The position numbers and the translations under genes were made by a program. Shown here in pieces: positions 15,252 through 23,868 of a stretch of DNA of 64,000 nt (positions are counted from its first letter, which is position 1; each line of letters begins with the position of its first letter). The notes under the pieces are model-generated. The model saw nothing but the letters and a program-made list of their open reading frames with translations, searched no databases and was not told the DNA's origin. Source of the stretch: an uncultured Coriobacteriaceae bacterium (lineage in GTDB: Bacteria; Actinomycetota; Coriobacteriia; Coriobacteriales; Atopobiaceae); the NCBI GenBank assembly GCA_948439405.1, contig CAOJNB010000003.1:60772-124771 (forward strand), in the 5' to 3' direction.

Positions 15252-17561
15252 ATGGCTAAGAGTCGGGACCACCTGGACCATCTCTGCGACCGAATCGGCA
15301 TCGCGCCCGCGAACAGCGAGGAGGAGGTCCAGGCGGCGCAGGAGATCGCCGAGGTCTTCGAGTCGCGCGGCCTGGAGGCTACCGTCCAGGACTTCGACGC
15401 CCCCGCGGCGTCCTCCCTGTTCGCCGGCGTCACCATGGTCGTCGTGTTCCTCGGCGTCGTGCTCGCCGGCACCCAGGTGTCCCCGCTCGGCGGCATCGGC
15501 GTCGTGCTCGCCCTCGCGGCCGCCGCGCTGCTGGTCGCCCGTCAGTTCGGCTACGACCTCCTCGGCTCGATCGGGCCCCGGGCGCGCAGCCAGAACGTGA
15601 TCGCGCTCCACGAGGCGTGCGGGCCCAAGGTCGAGCGCGGGAACCGACCCATCGTGGTCGTCGCCCACTACGACACGCCGCGCGAGGACCTCCTCTCCCG
15701 CGAGCCCCTCGCCTCAGTGCAGGTCCTGGTCAGGACCCTCGTGCCCGTGCTCGTCCCCGCCTCGGCGGTCCTCTCCCTCTTCCAGCTGCTCGGCTTCGTC
15801 CCGCCCGTGGCGCGCAGGGTCGTGTGGGTCGTCGCGATCCTCGCGGCCCTCCCCGTCCTGCTGCGCGGCGTCTCGCTCGTCTCCGAGCGGTTCATGGCGT
15901 GCACCGACGGCGCGAACGCGGCGAAGTCCGGCGTGGCGGCGATGCTCGCCGTCATGGACCGTGTCCAGCAGGCGTCCGAGCATCCCGGCGAGGCGCCCGA
16001 GGCGGGAGAGGTCCCGTCCGAGGACCAGCCCACCGTCAGCTTCGAGGAGGTCGTCGAGGTCGAGGAGGTCGTGGGCGTGAGGCACGGCGAGGAGGTCCTC
16101 GCGAGCCTCGGCATCCTGCCCTCCACCTGCCAGGTGACCTACGTCGAGCCCGAGGTCGTCAGGCGTCGCGTGGAGGTCGCCCCGGAGCCCGACTCCGACG
16201 CGACCGTCGCGATGGACCCCGGCGAGTTCGAGCTGGAGGGCACCTCCGCGAGCCTTCCCGTCCCCTCCGCCGAGGAGCCCCTCGGCGACCCCGACCTCGG
16301 GGACGCGGCCGAGGACGACCTCGAGGACGGCGACCAGCCGACCGTCGCCACCCCGGGACGCGGCCTGCGCGCGCGCCTCGTCTCCCTGTTCCGCCGCGAC
16401 GCGGAGGACGGCTCCGAGGCCGCCGAGCAGGACGAGGCTCCCGAGCAGGTGGACGAGCACGAGGAGCCGGCGGCGCCCGCGCCCGACCCGGACGCGACCG
16501 TCCCCGCCACCCCCGCCGACTTCGCCGGCGCTGACGACCCGACCAGCGAGGCTCCCGCCGCCCGCCCGATGGGCCGCCGCGCGGCGCTGTTCGACCTCGC
16601 CGACCCGGCCCGCGACGCCGAGGATCCCCTCGACGCCACCGGCGACATCTCGCTCTCGGACGACCTCTTCGCGCAGGAGCCCGAGGCGCCCCAGCGCCGC
16701 GTCCCGCGCCCCACGCCGCTCGTGAACCCCTACCGAGCCCGCGCCGCCGAGCCCGCCGACGCCGCGCCCGCCGGCGCGCGCCAGGAGCAGTTCGACGTGA
16801 TCTCCCCCTCCGAACTCGAGGCCTCCCAGCAGCGCAAGCGCCGCGGCCTCTTCGGGCGCAAGCGGCGCCAGGAGGAGGAGTCGATGAGCGAGTGGCTCGG
16901 CGTGAGCGACGACTACGACGCCAAGAAGGACGGCCGCTCCATCGGCTCGTGGGACAACTTCGAGAGCGACGACGACGGATGGAAGGGCGGCGCGGTCGCC
17001 AACGGGAGCTTCCGCGTGATCGACGGGAGCGCCGAGGAGGGGGAGTTCCCCGACGCGCCCTCCGCCCCCGACGGCGACGACCTGCGCGAGGCGACGCTCT
17101 CCCTGGGCGACGACGACCTCGTCGCGCACGACATCTACTTCGTGGCGCTCGGCGCGTCCGAGCTGGGCAACGCGGGCATCAAGGCCTTCCTCGACGAGCA
17201 CCGCCGCGAGTGTCGCGGGGCCTTCGTGCTCAACCTCACGCACGTGGGCGCGGGACGCCTCACCGTCCTCACCGAGGAGGGCCTGGACAACAGGCGCAAG
17301 GCCGACCGCCGTCTCGTCCGCCTGATCAGGGACGTCGCCCGCGACGTCCACGTCGACCTCGCCGACGCCACCATGCGCTGGGGCGACACCGACGCCACGC
17401 CCGCGATGCGGACGTCCATGCGCGCCGCGACCATCGTCGGGATCGACGAGCACGGCCTGCCCGCGCTGGGCCACAGCCTCGCCGACGTCGCCGAGGAGCT
17501 CGACGCCGACCAGATCGACGACGTCTGCTCGATCGTGACCGAGGTGATCCGCAGGTCGTAG
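15252..17561 (+). CDS. membrane protein with degenerate M28-peptidase fold and long acidic linker
   Basis: The 769-aa protein reads like an M28 aminopeptidase split by a large insert. The front half has VVVAHYDTP (His139, Asp141, the M28 His-x-Asp), two pairs of membrane helices (about 52-98 and 155-208) and DGANAAKSGVAAM, where the usual bridging Asp of GADDNASG is replaced by Asn. A low-complexity acidic insert (about 245-540) follows, then the back half with LGASELGNAG (Glu637) and LNLTHVG, where an Asp ligand is expected. So at least two metal ligands are missing and catalysis is doubtful. The insert repeats the motif D-(Q)-(P/A)-T-V four times, possible Ser/Thr-kinase sites. A GGAGG site precedes ATG 15252. 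Confidence 0.7.
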   Translation: MAKSRDHLDHLCDRIGIAPANSEEEVQAAQEIAEVFESRGLEATVQDFDAPAASSLFAGVTMVVVFLGVVLAGTQVSPLGGIGVVLALAAAALLVARQFGYDLLGSIGPRARSQNVIALHEACGPKVERGNRPIVVVAHYDTPREDLLSREPLASVQVLVRTLVPVLVPASAVLSLFQLLGFVPPVARRVVWVVAILAALPVLLRGVSLVSERFMACTDGANAAKSGVAAMLAVMDRVQQASEHPGEAPEAGEVPSEDQPTVSFEEVVEVEEVVGVRHGEEVLASLGILPSTCQVTYVEPEVVRRRVEVAPEPDSDATVAMDPGEFELEGTSASLPVPSAEEPLGDPDLGDAAEDDLEDGDQPTVATPGRGLRARLVSLFRRDAEDGSEAAEQDEAPEQVDEHEEPAAPAPDPDATVPATPADFAGADDPTSEAPAARPMGRRAALFDLADPARDAEDPLDATGDISLSDDLFAQEPEAPQRRVPRPTPLVNPYRARAAEPADAAPAGARQEQFDVISPSELEASQQRKRRGLFGRKRRQEEESMSEWLGVSDDYDAKKDGRSIGSWDNFESDDDGWKGGAVANGSFRVIDGSAEEGEFPDAPSAPDGDDLREATLSLGDDDLVAHDIYFVALGASELGNAGIKAFLDEHRRECRGAFVLNLTHVGAGRLTVLTEEGLDNRRKADRRLVRLIRDVARDVHVDLADATMRWGDTDATPAMRTSMRAATIVGIDEHGLPALGHSLADVAEELDADQIDDVCSIVTEVIRRS

Positions 17562-17567
17562 CGCTCC

Positions 17568-17596
17568 TTGCCCGCCGCCGGGCGGGACGGTACACT
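17568..17596 (+). promoter_or_regulatory. promoter of tRNA-Gly(CCC)
   Basis: TTGCCC (17568-17573) and TACACT (17591-17596) with a 17-bp spacer, 12 bp before the tRNA gene. Confidence 0.65.
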
Positions 17597-17607
17597 TGAG
17601 GGCACGC

Positions 17608-17682
17608 GCGGGCGTCGCCAAGTGGTAAGGCCCCAGCTTCCCAAGCTGGTATCCGCGGGTTCGAATCCCGTCGCCCGCTCCA
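17608..17682 (+). tRNA. tRNA-Gly (anticodon CCC)
   Basis: A 75-nt cloverleaf with acceptor GCGGGCG / CGCCCGC, anticodon stem CCAGC / GCTGG around the loop TTCCCAA (anticodon CCC, reading GGG), T-arm CGGGTTCGAATCCCG and an encoded 3' CCA at 17680-17682. Confidence 0.95.
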
Positions 17683-17692
17683 TGATCCGAAC

Positions 17693-17712
17693 CGGGGCCC
17701 TTCGGGGCCCCG
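17693..17712 (+). terminator. hairpin terminator with TTCG tetraloop after tRNA-Gly
   Basis: An 8-bp perfect stem CGGGGCCC / GGGCCCCG closed by the very stable TTCG tetraloop and followed by TCTCGT. It probably ends the tRNA transcript just before the aminopeptidase gene at 17732. Confidence 0.65.
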
Positions 17713-17731
17713 TCTCGTATGGGAGGACGTC

Positions 17732-18973
17732 ATGCGCCAGGACCTCGACCGCCGGATGGACGACTATGCCGACCTGCTCGTGCGCGTGGGCGTCGCGCTG
17801 CAGCCGGGCCAGGAGCTGGTGGTGGACGCGCCCGTCGAGGCCGCCGCGTTCGTGCGGCGCGTGGTGCGCGCCGCCTACGCCGCGGGCGCCGGCCACGTGA
17901 CGACCAACTGGTCCGACGACGCGCTGCGTCGCCTGGAGTACGAGAACGTCGCCCTCGAGTGGTTCGAGGAGACGCCCTCGTGGAAGCGCGAGCAGATGGA
18001 CTCCCTGGCCGCCCAGGGGGCGTGCTTCCTCTCGCTCACGGGCTCGGACCCCGCCGCCCTCGACGGGATCGACCCCGCCAAGCCCGTCGCGGCGGCGACG
18101 GCCCGCAACTCCCAGTGCGCGGTGTGGCGCCACGGGCTCGACTTCGGCGAGAACGCGTGGTGCATCGCAGGCGTCCCCGTCGCGGCGTGGTCCCGCGTGG
18201 TGTTCCCCGACGCGGAGGACGACGAGCAGGCGAACGAGCGCATGTGGGAGGCCATCCTCGCCACCGCCCGCGCCGACGGGGGCGACCCCGTCGCGGCGTG
18301 GCGGGAGCACGACGCCGAGCTCGCCAAGCGCCGGGAGGCGATGAACGACCTCGGGCTCGAAGCCCTGCGGTACCGCTCCGCGAACGGAACGGACCTCGCC
18401 GTGGGCCTTCCGTCCGCCCACGTGTGGGGCGGCGGCTCGATGCGCCTCGCCGACGGCAGGGAGTTCCAGCCCAACATCCCCACCGAGGAGGTGTTCACCT
18501 CGCCCGGCCGCCTTCGCGCGGAGGGCGTGGTCCGCTCGACGATGCCGCTGGTGTACCAGGGCACGACGATCCGGGGCATGTGGCTCCGCTTCGAGGCGGG
18601 CCGCGTGGTCGAGTTCGGCGCCGACGAGGGCCGCGCGAGCCTGGAGCGCCTGCTCGCGGTCGACGAGGGGGCGCGCCGCCTCGGCGAGGTCGCCCTCATC
18701 GCCAAGGACACGCCCATCCGCCGGAGCGGGCTCCTCTTCTACAACACCCTGTTCGACGAGAACGCGAGCTGCCACCTCGCGCTCGGCAAGGGGTTCGCCG
18801 AGTGCCAGCGCGACGGCTCCTCGCTCGACGAGGACGAGCTCCTCGCCCGGGGCGTGAACCGCAGCCACGCCCACGTGGACTTCATGGTCGGTGCGGACGA
18901 CCTCTCGATCACGGGGCTCACGGCGTCCGGCGGGGAGGTTCCCGTCTTCGAGGACGGGCTCTGGGCCCTCTAG
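17732..18973 (+). CDS. M29-family (thermophilic) aminopeptidase
   Basis: A 413-aa metallo-aminopeptidase of family M29 (AmpS/AmpT/PepS type), which removes N-terminal residues from peptides in the cytoplasm. Family features are NIPTEEVFTSP with the metal-ligand Glu, FDENASCHLALGKGF with a ligand His, and the C-terminal SHAHVDFMVG providing His and Asp. Length is typical (about 410). No signal peptide is seen. It follows the tRNA-Gly terminator and stands alone. Downstream is the phased repeat array. Confidence 0.9.
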   Translation: MRQDLDRRMDDYADLLVRVGVALQPGQELVVDAPVEAAAFVRRVVRAAYAAGAGHVTTNWSDDALRRLEYENVALEWFEETPSWKREQMDSLAAQGACFLSLTGSDPAALDGIDPAKPVAAATARNSQCAVWRHGLDFGENAWCIAGVPVAAWSRVVFPDAEDDEQANERMWEAILATARADGGDPVAAWREHDAELAKRREAMNDLGLEALRYRSANGTDLAVGLPSAHVWGGGSMRLADGREFQPNIPTEEVFTSPGRLRAEGVVRSTMPLVYQGTTIRGMWLRFEAGRVVEFGADEGRASLERLLAVDEGARRLGEVALIAKDTPIRRSGLLFYNTLFDENASCHLALGKGFAECQRDGSSLDEDELLARGVNRSHAHVDFMVGADDLSITGLTASGGEVPVFEDGLWAL

Positions 18974-19333
18974 CTTCCGTTCGGGGTGCCGCCCTGCCAG
19001 GAAGTACGCGCTTGTGCGGTGGATTTCCCCACGTGATGGCGGGAAAGGCCGACAAGTGAGGTGTTCTTCCCCTTCCGCTGGCAGGAAGTGGCGTCAAGTG
19101 CGGTGGATTTCGTGCGCTCTGCGCCGTGGGGGCCTGCGATTTCAGCGCACTTGACGCGTCTGCCTGCCAGCGACGAGCCGTCGGGAGCGCACTTCGCGAC
19201 GTTTCCTGCCATCGTCTCCCGGTGGAAGTCGCACAAGAGCGCCGAACCCTCCGCGTCGCCCTCGGACGCGTCCGGAGGCACGGGGCCCCGGAGGGCCCTG
19301 CGCTACACTTTGTCGGACGGTCGTCAGGCGAAC
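18974..19333. repeat. phased palindromic array: six 42-bp units, three direct then three inverted (18995-19253)
   Basis: This 360-bp stretch has no convincing gene. It contains units of exactly 42 bp: A (18995-19036), B (19037-19078) and C (19079-19120) on the plus strand, then D (19128-19169), E (19170-19211) and a degenerate F (19212-19253) on the minus strand. Units share two blocks, TGGCAGGAA and AAGTGCGGTGGA, separated by a variable G/C-rich spacer. The whole is roughly mirror-symmetric about 19124. Forty-two bp is four turns of B-DNA, so the copies face the same side of the helix. It could be a protein-binding array or an old mobile palindromic element. The tRNA-Lys promoter (-10 TACACT at 19314-19319) lies at the right end. 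Confidence 0.75.
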
Positions 19334-19409
19334 GGGCCGTTAGCTCAGTTGGAAGAGCAGGGGACTTTTAATCCCAAGGTCGTGGGTTCGAACCCCACAC
19401 GGCCTACCA
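19334..19409 (+). tRNA. tRNA-Lys (anticodon TTT)
   Basis: A 76-nt cloverleaf with acceptor GGGCCGT / ACGGCCT (first pair is G-U), anticodon stem GGGGA / TCCCA around loop CTTTTAA (anticodon TTT), T-arm GTGGGTTCGAACCCCAC and encoded CCA. It ends 11 bp before the stop codon of the convergent larC gene. Confidence 0.95.
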
Positions 19410-19420
19410 TGCCTCGCCTG

Positions 19421-20752
19421 CTACGCCCTGCCGCGCTCCCAGGCCGCCCGGACCGCGTCGCGGACGTCCGACGCCGGAAGCCCGTTCTCGCGCGCGATGC
19501 GCCGCACGTCGTCGTGCTCCGGCTTGACGTGGCGGATGCCGAAGCCCTCGGACACCTTCACGCGGGCGGGCCCCCACGCCGTCTCGACCTCCTCGACGCG
19601 CGGGTCGAGCGACCACTTGCGGCAGGTGCGCACGCGGAGCCCGTTGCTCGTCGTCTCCTCGAGCACCGCCCGCGCGACGTCGTCGACGACGGCGGGGTCG
19701 CACAGGACGCAGAGCTCGTGGGCGGGACGCCCCTTCTTCATCGTCCCGGAGAGCACGTAGGCGTCGAGCGCGCCGCGCTCGATGAGGCGCGCCGAGGCGT
19801 AGCCGAGGTCCTCGGCGGACATGTCGTCGATGTTGCACACGGCCTCGCAGATCTCCCCGTTGCCCGAGCCCGTCACCTCGCCCAGGAACGCGCGGACCAC
19901 GTTGGCCCGGCCGAACTCCCTCGTTCCGACGCCGACGCCGACCGCGTCGCACGCCATCACCGGCATGGGCCCGAAGGAGGCGGCGAAGTGGGAGAGGAGG
20001 GCGGCGCCGGTGGGCGTGCACAGCTCGCCCGCGACCTCGCCGCCGTACGAGGGGACGCCGCGCAGCAGCTCGGCCGTGGCCGGGGCGGGGACGGGGACGA
20101 CCCCGTGGGCGCACTCGACCGTCCCGGAGCCCACGTGGACCGGGGACGCCACGACCGCGTCGGGGGCGAGCATGTCGAGCGCGAGGCACACGCCGGTGAC
20201 GTCCGCGACGGCGTCGAGGGCCCCGACCTCGTGGTAGTGGACGTCGGAGACGGGGACGCCGTGCGCCTTCGCCTCGGCCTCGGCGATCGCGTCGTAGACG
20301 GCGCGCGCGTGGGCGCGGACGCGCTCGTCGACCGCGAGGCCTTCGATCAGCTCGGCGACGTGCCCGGGCGTGGCGTGCGCGTGGTGATGGTGGTGCCCAT
20401 GCTCGTGCCCGTGCTCGTGGTGATGGTGGTGCCCATGCCCGTGGCCGTGCTCGTGGCAGTGCTCGTGCTCGTGATGATGGTGGTGGCAGTGGTCGTGCCC
20501 CTCGCCGTGATGGTGATGGTGATGCTCGTGCTCGTGCCCCTCCTCGGCCCCGTGCACGTAGACGTGCGCGTGCGTGCCGGAGATGCCGTGGCTCGCCCCA
20601 CGCTCCGCCTCGACGCGGACCCCCTCGAGGCCGAGGGCGTTCATTCGCTCGAGGAACAGCGCGCGCTGTTCTTCGTCCATCAGGTCGCAGAGGGCCGCCA
20701 TCAGCATGTCGCCGGCGGCACCCATCGAGCACTCGAGGTAGAGGGTCCTCAT
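19421..20752 (-). CDS. larC: nickel-pincer cofactor biosynthesis protein LarC
   Basis: LarC inserts nickel into the pincer cofactor of lactate racemase and related racemases. The 443-aa protein begins MRTLYLECSMGAAGDMLMAAL, the family N-terminus (given here only in part as the signature), and contains a very long histidine-rich stretch (about residues 74-131) for nickel binding, then DVHYHEVGALDAVADV, TPTGAALL, and VCNIDDMSAEDLGYA with the C-terminal ferredoxin-like domain. It is a single intact reading frame, not split as in Lactobacillus. The start at 20752 is chosen because the family begins with this Met. Neither larB nor larE is in the window. Confidence 0.93.
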   Translation of the reverse strand: MRTLYLECSMGAAGDMLMAALCDLMDEEQRALFLERMNALGLEGVRVEAERGASHGISGTHAHVYVHGAEEGHEHEHHHHHHGEGHDHCHHHHHEHEHCHEHGHGHGHHHHHEHGHEHGHHHHHAHATPGHVAELIEGLAVDERVRAHARAVYDAIAEAEAKAHGVPVSDVHYHEVGALDAVADVTGVCLALDMLAPDAVVASPVHVGSGTVECAHGVVPVPAPATAELLRGVPSYGGEVAGELCTPTGAALLSHFAASFGPMPVMACDAVGVGVGTREFGRANVVRAFLGEVTGSGNGEICEAVCNIDDMSAEDLGYASARLIERGALDAYVLSGTMKKGRPAHELCVLCDPAVVDDVARAVLEETTSNGLRVRTCRKWSLDPRVEEVETAWGPARVKVSEGFGIRHVKPEHDDVRRIARENGLPASDVRDAVRAAWERGRA

Positions 20753-20895
20753 CGCAGCCGTCCCTTCGTCCGCCACCCGTAATACTTTCAGTCGAACTCG
20801 TAATAACCAAGGGGATTGTAGCCCATGTGGGGGTCGGGGCCGCCGCCCCCGGTGCATGTAGAATCAGGGCATCCGCCTCGCAGAAAGGACCCGCG

Positions 20896-22242
20896 ATGAT
20901 CGAGCGCTACTCCCGTCCCGAAATGGCCCACATCTTCGACCTCGAGAACAAGTACGCCATCTGGCAGGAGATCGAGGTGCTCGCCTGCGAGGCCCAGGCC
21001 GAGCTCGGCGCGATCGGCATCACGCGCGAGGAGGCCGCCTGGATCCGCGAGCACGCGACGTTCGACAAGGACGAGGTCGACGAGATCGAGGCGGTCACCC
21101 ACCACGACGTCATCTCCTTCCTCACCAACATGGGCTCCTACATCGACCGCGACGTCCCGGCCGACCAGCCCAAGCCCAGCCGCTGGGTCCACTACGGCAT
21201 GACGAGCACCGACCTCGGCGACACGGCCATGTGCTACCAGCTCTGCCAGGCGACCGACATCCTGATCGACGACGTCCGCCGCCTCGGCGAGATCTGCCAC
21301 CGTCGCGCCGTCGAGGAGCGCGACACGCTGTGCGTCGGACGCACCCACGGCATCCACGCCGAGCCGATGACGTTCGGCATGAAGTTCGCCAGCTGGGCCT
21401 GGGAGCTCAAGCGCGACTACGACCGCCTCAAGTCCGCTCGCGAGAACGTGGCCTTCGGCGCGATCTCGGGCGCGGTCGGCACCTACTCCAGCATCGACCC
21501 GTTCGTCGAGGAGTACGTCTGCGAGCGCCTCGGCCTCGCCCACGACCCGCTGTCCACCCAGGTCATCTCGCGCGACCACCACGCCTACCTCGCCGGCGTC
21601 CTCGCGACCTGCGCGGCGACCTGCGAGCGCATCGCGACCGAGTGCCGCTCGCTGCAGAAGACCGACACCCTCGAGGCCGAGGAGCCGTTCCGCAAGGGTC
21701 AGAAGGGCTCGAGCGCGATGCCGCATAAGCGCAACCCGATCACCCTCGAGAAGGTGTGCGGCCTCTCCCGCGTGGTCAAGGCGAACGCGCAGGTCGCCTT
21801 CGACAACGTCGCCCTCTGGCACGAGCGCGACATCAGCCACTCCTCCGCCGAGCGCGTCGCCCAGGCGGACTCCTTCATCGCCCTCGACCACATGCTCCAG
21901 TGCCTCATCCGCATCGTCGACGGGCTCGTGCTGTACCCGGCGAGGATGCGCGCCAACCTCGACAGCACCCGCGGCCTGATCTTCTCGAGCAAGGTCCTGC
22001 TCGCACTCGTCGAGACCGGCATCACCCGCGAGCAGGCCTACGCGATCGTCCAGCGCAACTCCATGGAGGTGTGGGACGACGTCCAGCAGGCGCGCGCCGG
22101 CAAGACCCTGCGCGAGCGCCTCGAGGAGGACCCGGAGTGCACGCTCGAGCCCTCCCAGCTCGACGCCATCTTCGACCCGTGGAGCTTCCTCACCCGCATC
22201 GACGTCGCCTTCGACCGCCTCGAGCGCATCAGCTTCGAGTGA
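20896..22242 (+). CDS. purB: adenylosuccinate lyase
   Basis: PurB catalyses two fumarate-releasing steps of purine synthesis (SAICAR to AICAR and adenylosuccinate to AMP). The 448-aa protein has the superfamily motifs GMTSTDLGDTA, GRTHGIHAEPMTFG with the catalytic His, and the flexible signature loop KGSSAMPHKRNPI. Length is normal. The ATG at 20896 is preceded by AGAAAGGA. The upstream gap shared with the divergent larC is AT-richer and includes GTATTA/TAATA stretches that may hold both promoters. The gene for the TSCPD protein follows after 41 bp. Confidence 0.96.
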   Translation: MIERYSRPEMAHIFDLENKYAIWQEIEVLACEAQAELGAIGITREEAAWIREHATFDKDEVDEIEAVTHHDVISFLTNMGSYIDRDVPADQPKPSRWVHYGMTSTDLGDTAMCYQLCQATDILIDDVRRLGEICHRRAVEERDTLCVGRTHGIHAEPMTFGMKFASWAWELKRDYDRLKSARENVAFGAISGAVGTYSSIDPFVEEYVCERLGLAHDPLSTQVISRDHHAYLAGVLATCAATCERIATECRSLQKTDTLEAEEPFRKGQKGSSAMPHKRNPITLEKVCGLSRVVKANAQVAFDNVALWHERDISHSSAERVAQADSFIALDHMLQCLIRIVDGLVLYPARMRANLDSTRGLIFSSKVLLALVETGITREQAYAIVQRNSMEVWDDVQQARAGKTLRERLEEDPECTLEPSQLDAIFDPWSFLTRIDVAFDRLERISFE

Positions 22243-22283
22243 CGCGGGACGGGTACAAGGAATCCCGACGGCAAGGAGGGGAC

Positions 22284-22553
22284 ATGATCCATCACGACTT
22301 CGCGCCGCGCGGCGTGTGCTCGAAGGCCATCCACGTCGACCTCGACGACACCGGGACCGTCATCGAGGGCGTGAGCTTCGAGGGCGGCTGCAACGGCAAC
22401 CTCAAGGCGATCGGCAAGCTCGTCCGCGGGCAGTCCGTCGACGACGTCTGCGCGGTGCTCGAGGGCAACACCTGCGGGCCGCGGGCGACCTCGTGCGCGG
22501 ACCAGATGACGCGCGCCCTGCGCGAGGCCCAGGGGCTCGCCGGGAGGGCCTAG
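22284..22553 (+). CDS. small TSCPD-domain protein (TIGR03905-like)
   Basis: An 89-aa protein resembling the short TSCPD family, a domain also found at the C-terminus of some ribonucleotide reductases. Conserved features are the VCSKAI start, the FEGGCNGNLKAIGKLVRG core and the cysteine motif TCGPRATSCADQM. The four cysteines could bind a metal. Its enzymatic role is not known. AAGGAGGGGAC precedes the ATG. The next gene starts 5 bp after its stop codon, so the two are co-transcribed. Confidence 0.8.
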   Translation: MIHHDFAPRGVCSKAIHVDLDDTGTVIEGVSFEGGCNGNLKAIGKLVRGQSVDDVCAVLEGNTCGPRATSCADQMTRALREAQGLAGRA

Positions 22554-22558
22554 CCCGC

Positions 22559-23779
22559 ATGACGCGAGCCCGCCGCAGCCACGGCGTCACCCGCCGGACG
22601 TTCCTCAAGGGGACGGCCGCCCTCGGCGGCGCCGTCGCCGTCGCCAGCCTGCTCCCGGGGTGCACCAACCCGGCGGGCAGCGGGGACGGGGACCGTCCGG
22701 TCCAGGCGGGCGAGGGCGACGCCGTCAACGTGACCGAGTCCTACGAGGAGGCGGACCTCCCCCTCGCCGAGCAGCTCAGCTGGAGCCTGCCTCCCGGCTG
22801 CGTGCTGCACCCGGGCGACAGCGCCTGGGCCGCCGTGACCTCCCCGGCGGCCTCGTCGGGCACGATGGTGGCCGCGCAGGCCCTCTCGCTGCTCACGGGC
22901 GCCGTCAACGACGTGCTGCCGGGCCCGGTGGGCGAGGGCGCCAACTGGACGATCTACGACGTGCGCTGCTCCGACCGGGTGTACGCCTGGGTCGAGCTCG
23001 ACGTGCTCAGCCGTGCGTGGGCCCTCTACGCGCAGCCCTTCGAGGGCGGCAGCATCTCCGGCTCGCCGACCGAGCTGTGGGAGGCGGACGCCGAGTACGA
23101 GCCGCCGCAGCTGTGCTGCACGGGCGGCAAGGTGCTCTGGCAGGTCATGCCGTCGCTCTCCGGGAGCCGGACGGCCGAGAGCTCCATGTGCTACCTGTGG
23201 GAGCGCGGCGCCGACGAGGCCCGCGCCGTCGTGGAGTCGCCCGGCCGCTTCGCGACGCCGCCCACGGTCTCCGGCGACCAGGTCGTGCTCGCGCCGCGCG
23301 TCAACGCGGACGAGGGCGTCTACTACGGGATCACCGCCTACTCGCTCGACGACGACCTGGAGACGGTCGTCGACCGCCTCACCCTGCCGGTCGGCATCGC
23401 CCCGTTCAAGGCGACGCGCATCGGCGAGGAGTTCGCCTTCTCCATCGAGGCCAACTACCAGTCGGGCGGGCTGTTCGCCAACATGGGGACCTACTTAGGC
23501 CACGGCGACGGTCCCTTCGTGTGGCTGTCGCGCGAGCCGGCCGCCGACGTGGCGGGCTCCGCCAAGGGGCTCTACGTCGTCAAGAGCACCTCGTCCTACT
23601 TCGTGATCGACACCGAGGCCGAGACCTACGCGATCCTCGCGGCCTCGGACAACTGCGTGGACTACGGGGAGTACCCGGCCGTCTGCGGCGAGACGTCGCG
23701 CTTCGTGACCTTCGCGACCGTGAAGGACGAGGCCACGGGCTCGCCCGCCGAGGTGCGCGTGCGCACCTTCGGCATGTAG
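22559..23779 (+). CDS. Tat-exported lipoprotein of unknown function, possible beta-propeller
   Basis: The 406-aa protein has a twin-arginine signal (RRTFLKG) followed by a hydrophobic segment and a lipobox LLPGC near residue 38, so it is likely exported folded and lipid-anchored on the cell surface. The mature part repeats segments with Trp and Ala-x-Val patterns (for example SDRVYAWVELDVLSRAWALY, GGKVLWQVMPSL, GDQVVLAPRV, KGLYVVKSTSSYFVI), which suggests a beta-propeller. No catalytic motif is seen. It lies between the TSCPD gene and a two-component system, so it could be an accessory sensor for that system. That is inference. Confidence 0.65.
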   Translation: MTRARRSHGVTRRTFLKGTAALGGAVAVASLLPGCTNPAGSGDGDRPVQAGEGDAVNVTESYEEADLPLAEQLSWSLPPGCVLHPGDSAWAAVTSPAASSGTMVAAQALSLLTGAVNDVLPGPVGEGANWTIYDVRCSDRVYAWVELDVLSRAWALYAQPFEGGSISGSPTELWEADAEYEPPQLCCTGGKVLWQVMPSLSGSRTAESSMCYLWERGADEARAVVESPGRFATPPTVSGDQVVLAPRVNADEGVYYGITAYSLDDDLETVVDRLTLPVGIAPFKATRIGEEFAFSIEANYQSGGLFANMGTYLGHGDGPFVWLSREPAADVAGSAKGLYVVKSTSSYFVIDTEAETYAILAASDNCVDYGEYPAVCGETSRFVTFATVKDEATGSPAEVRVRTFGM

Positions 23780-23868
23780 CCGCGCGCGGGCGCCCGCGGG
23801 CGGTAATATGGGGTGATGGGCCGCTGCCACCGCCGGCCGCGGCGCTAGACGAGACGGGAGAGCACGCC

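Noticed and set aside
18995..19253. 42-bp repeats as a CRISPR array
   Set aside because: Units change orientation in the middle, repeats are imperfect, spacers are not unique fixed-length segments and no cas gene is near.
20400..20560. Tandem repeat or mobile element in the GTG/ATG-rich tract
   Set aside because: The tract is explained by His codons in the histidine-rich part of LarC.
19421..20752. Frameshifted or split larC
   Set aside because: The reading frame is continuous from MRTLYLE to the stop codon and covers both LarC domains.
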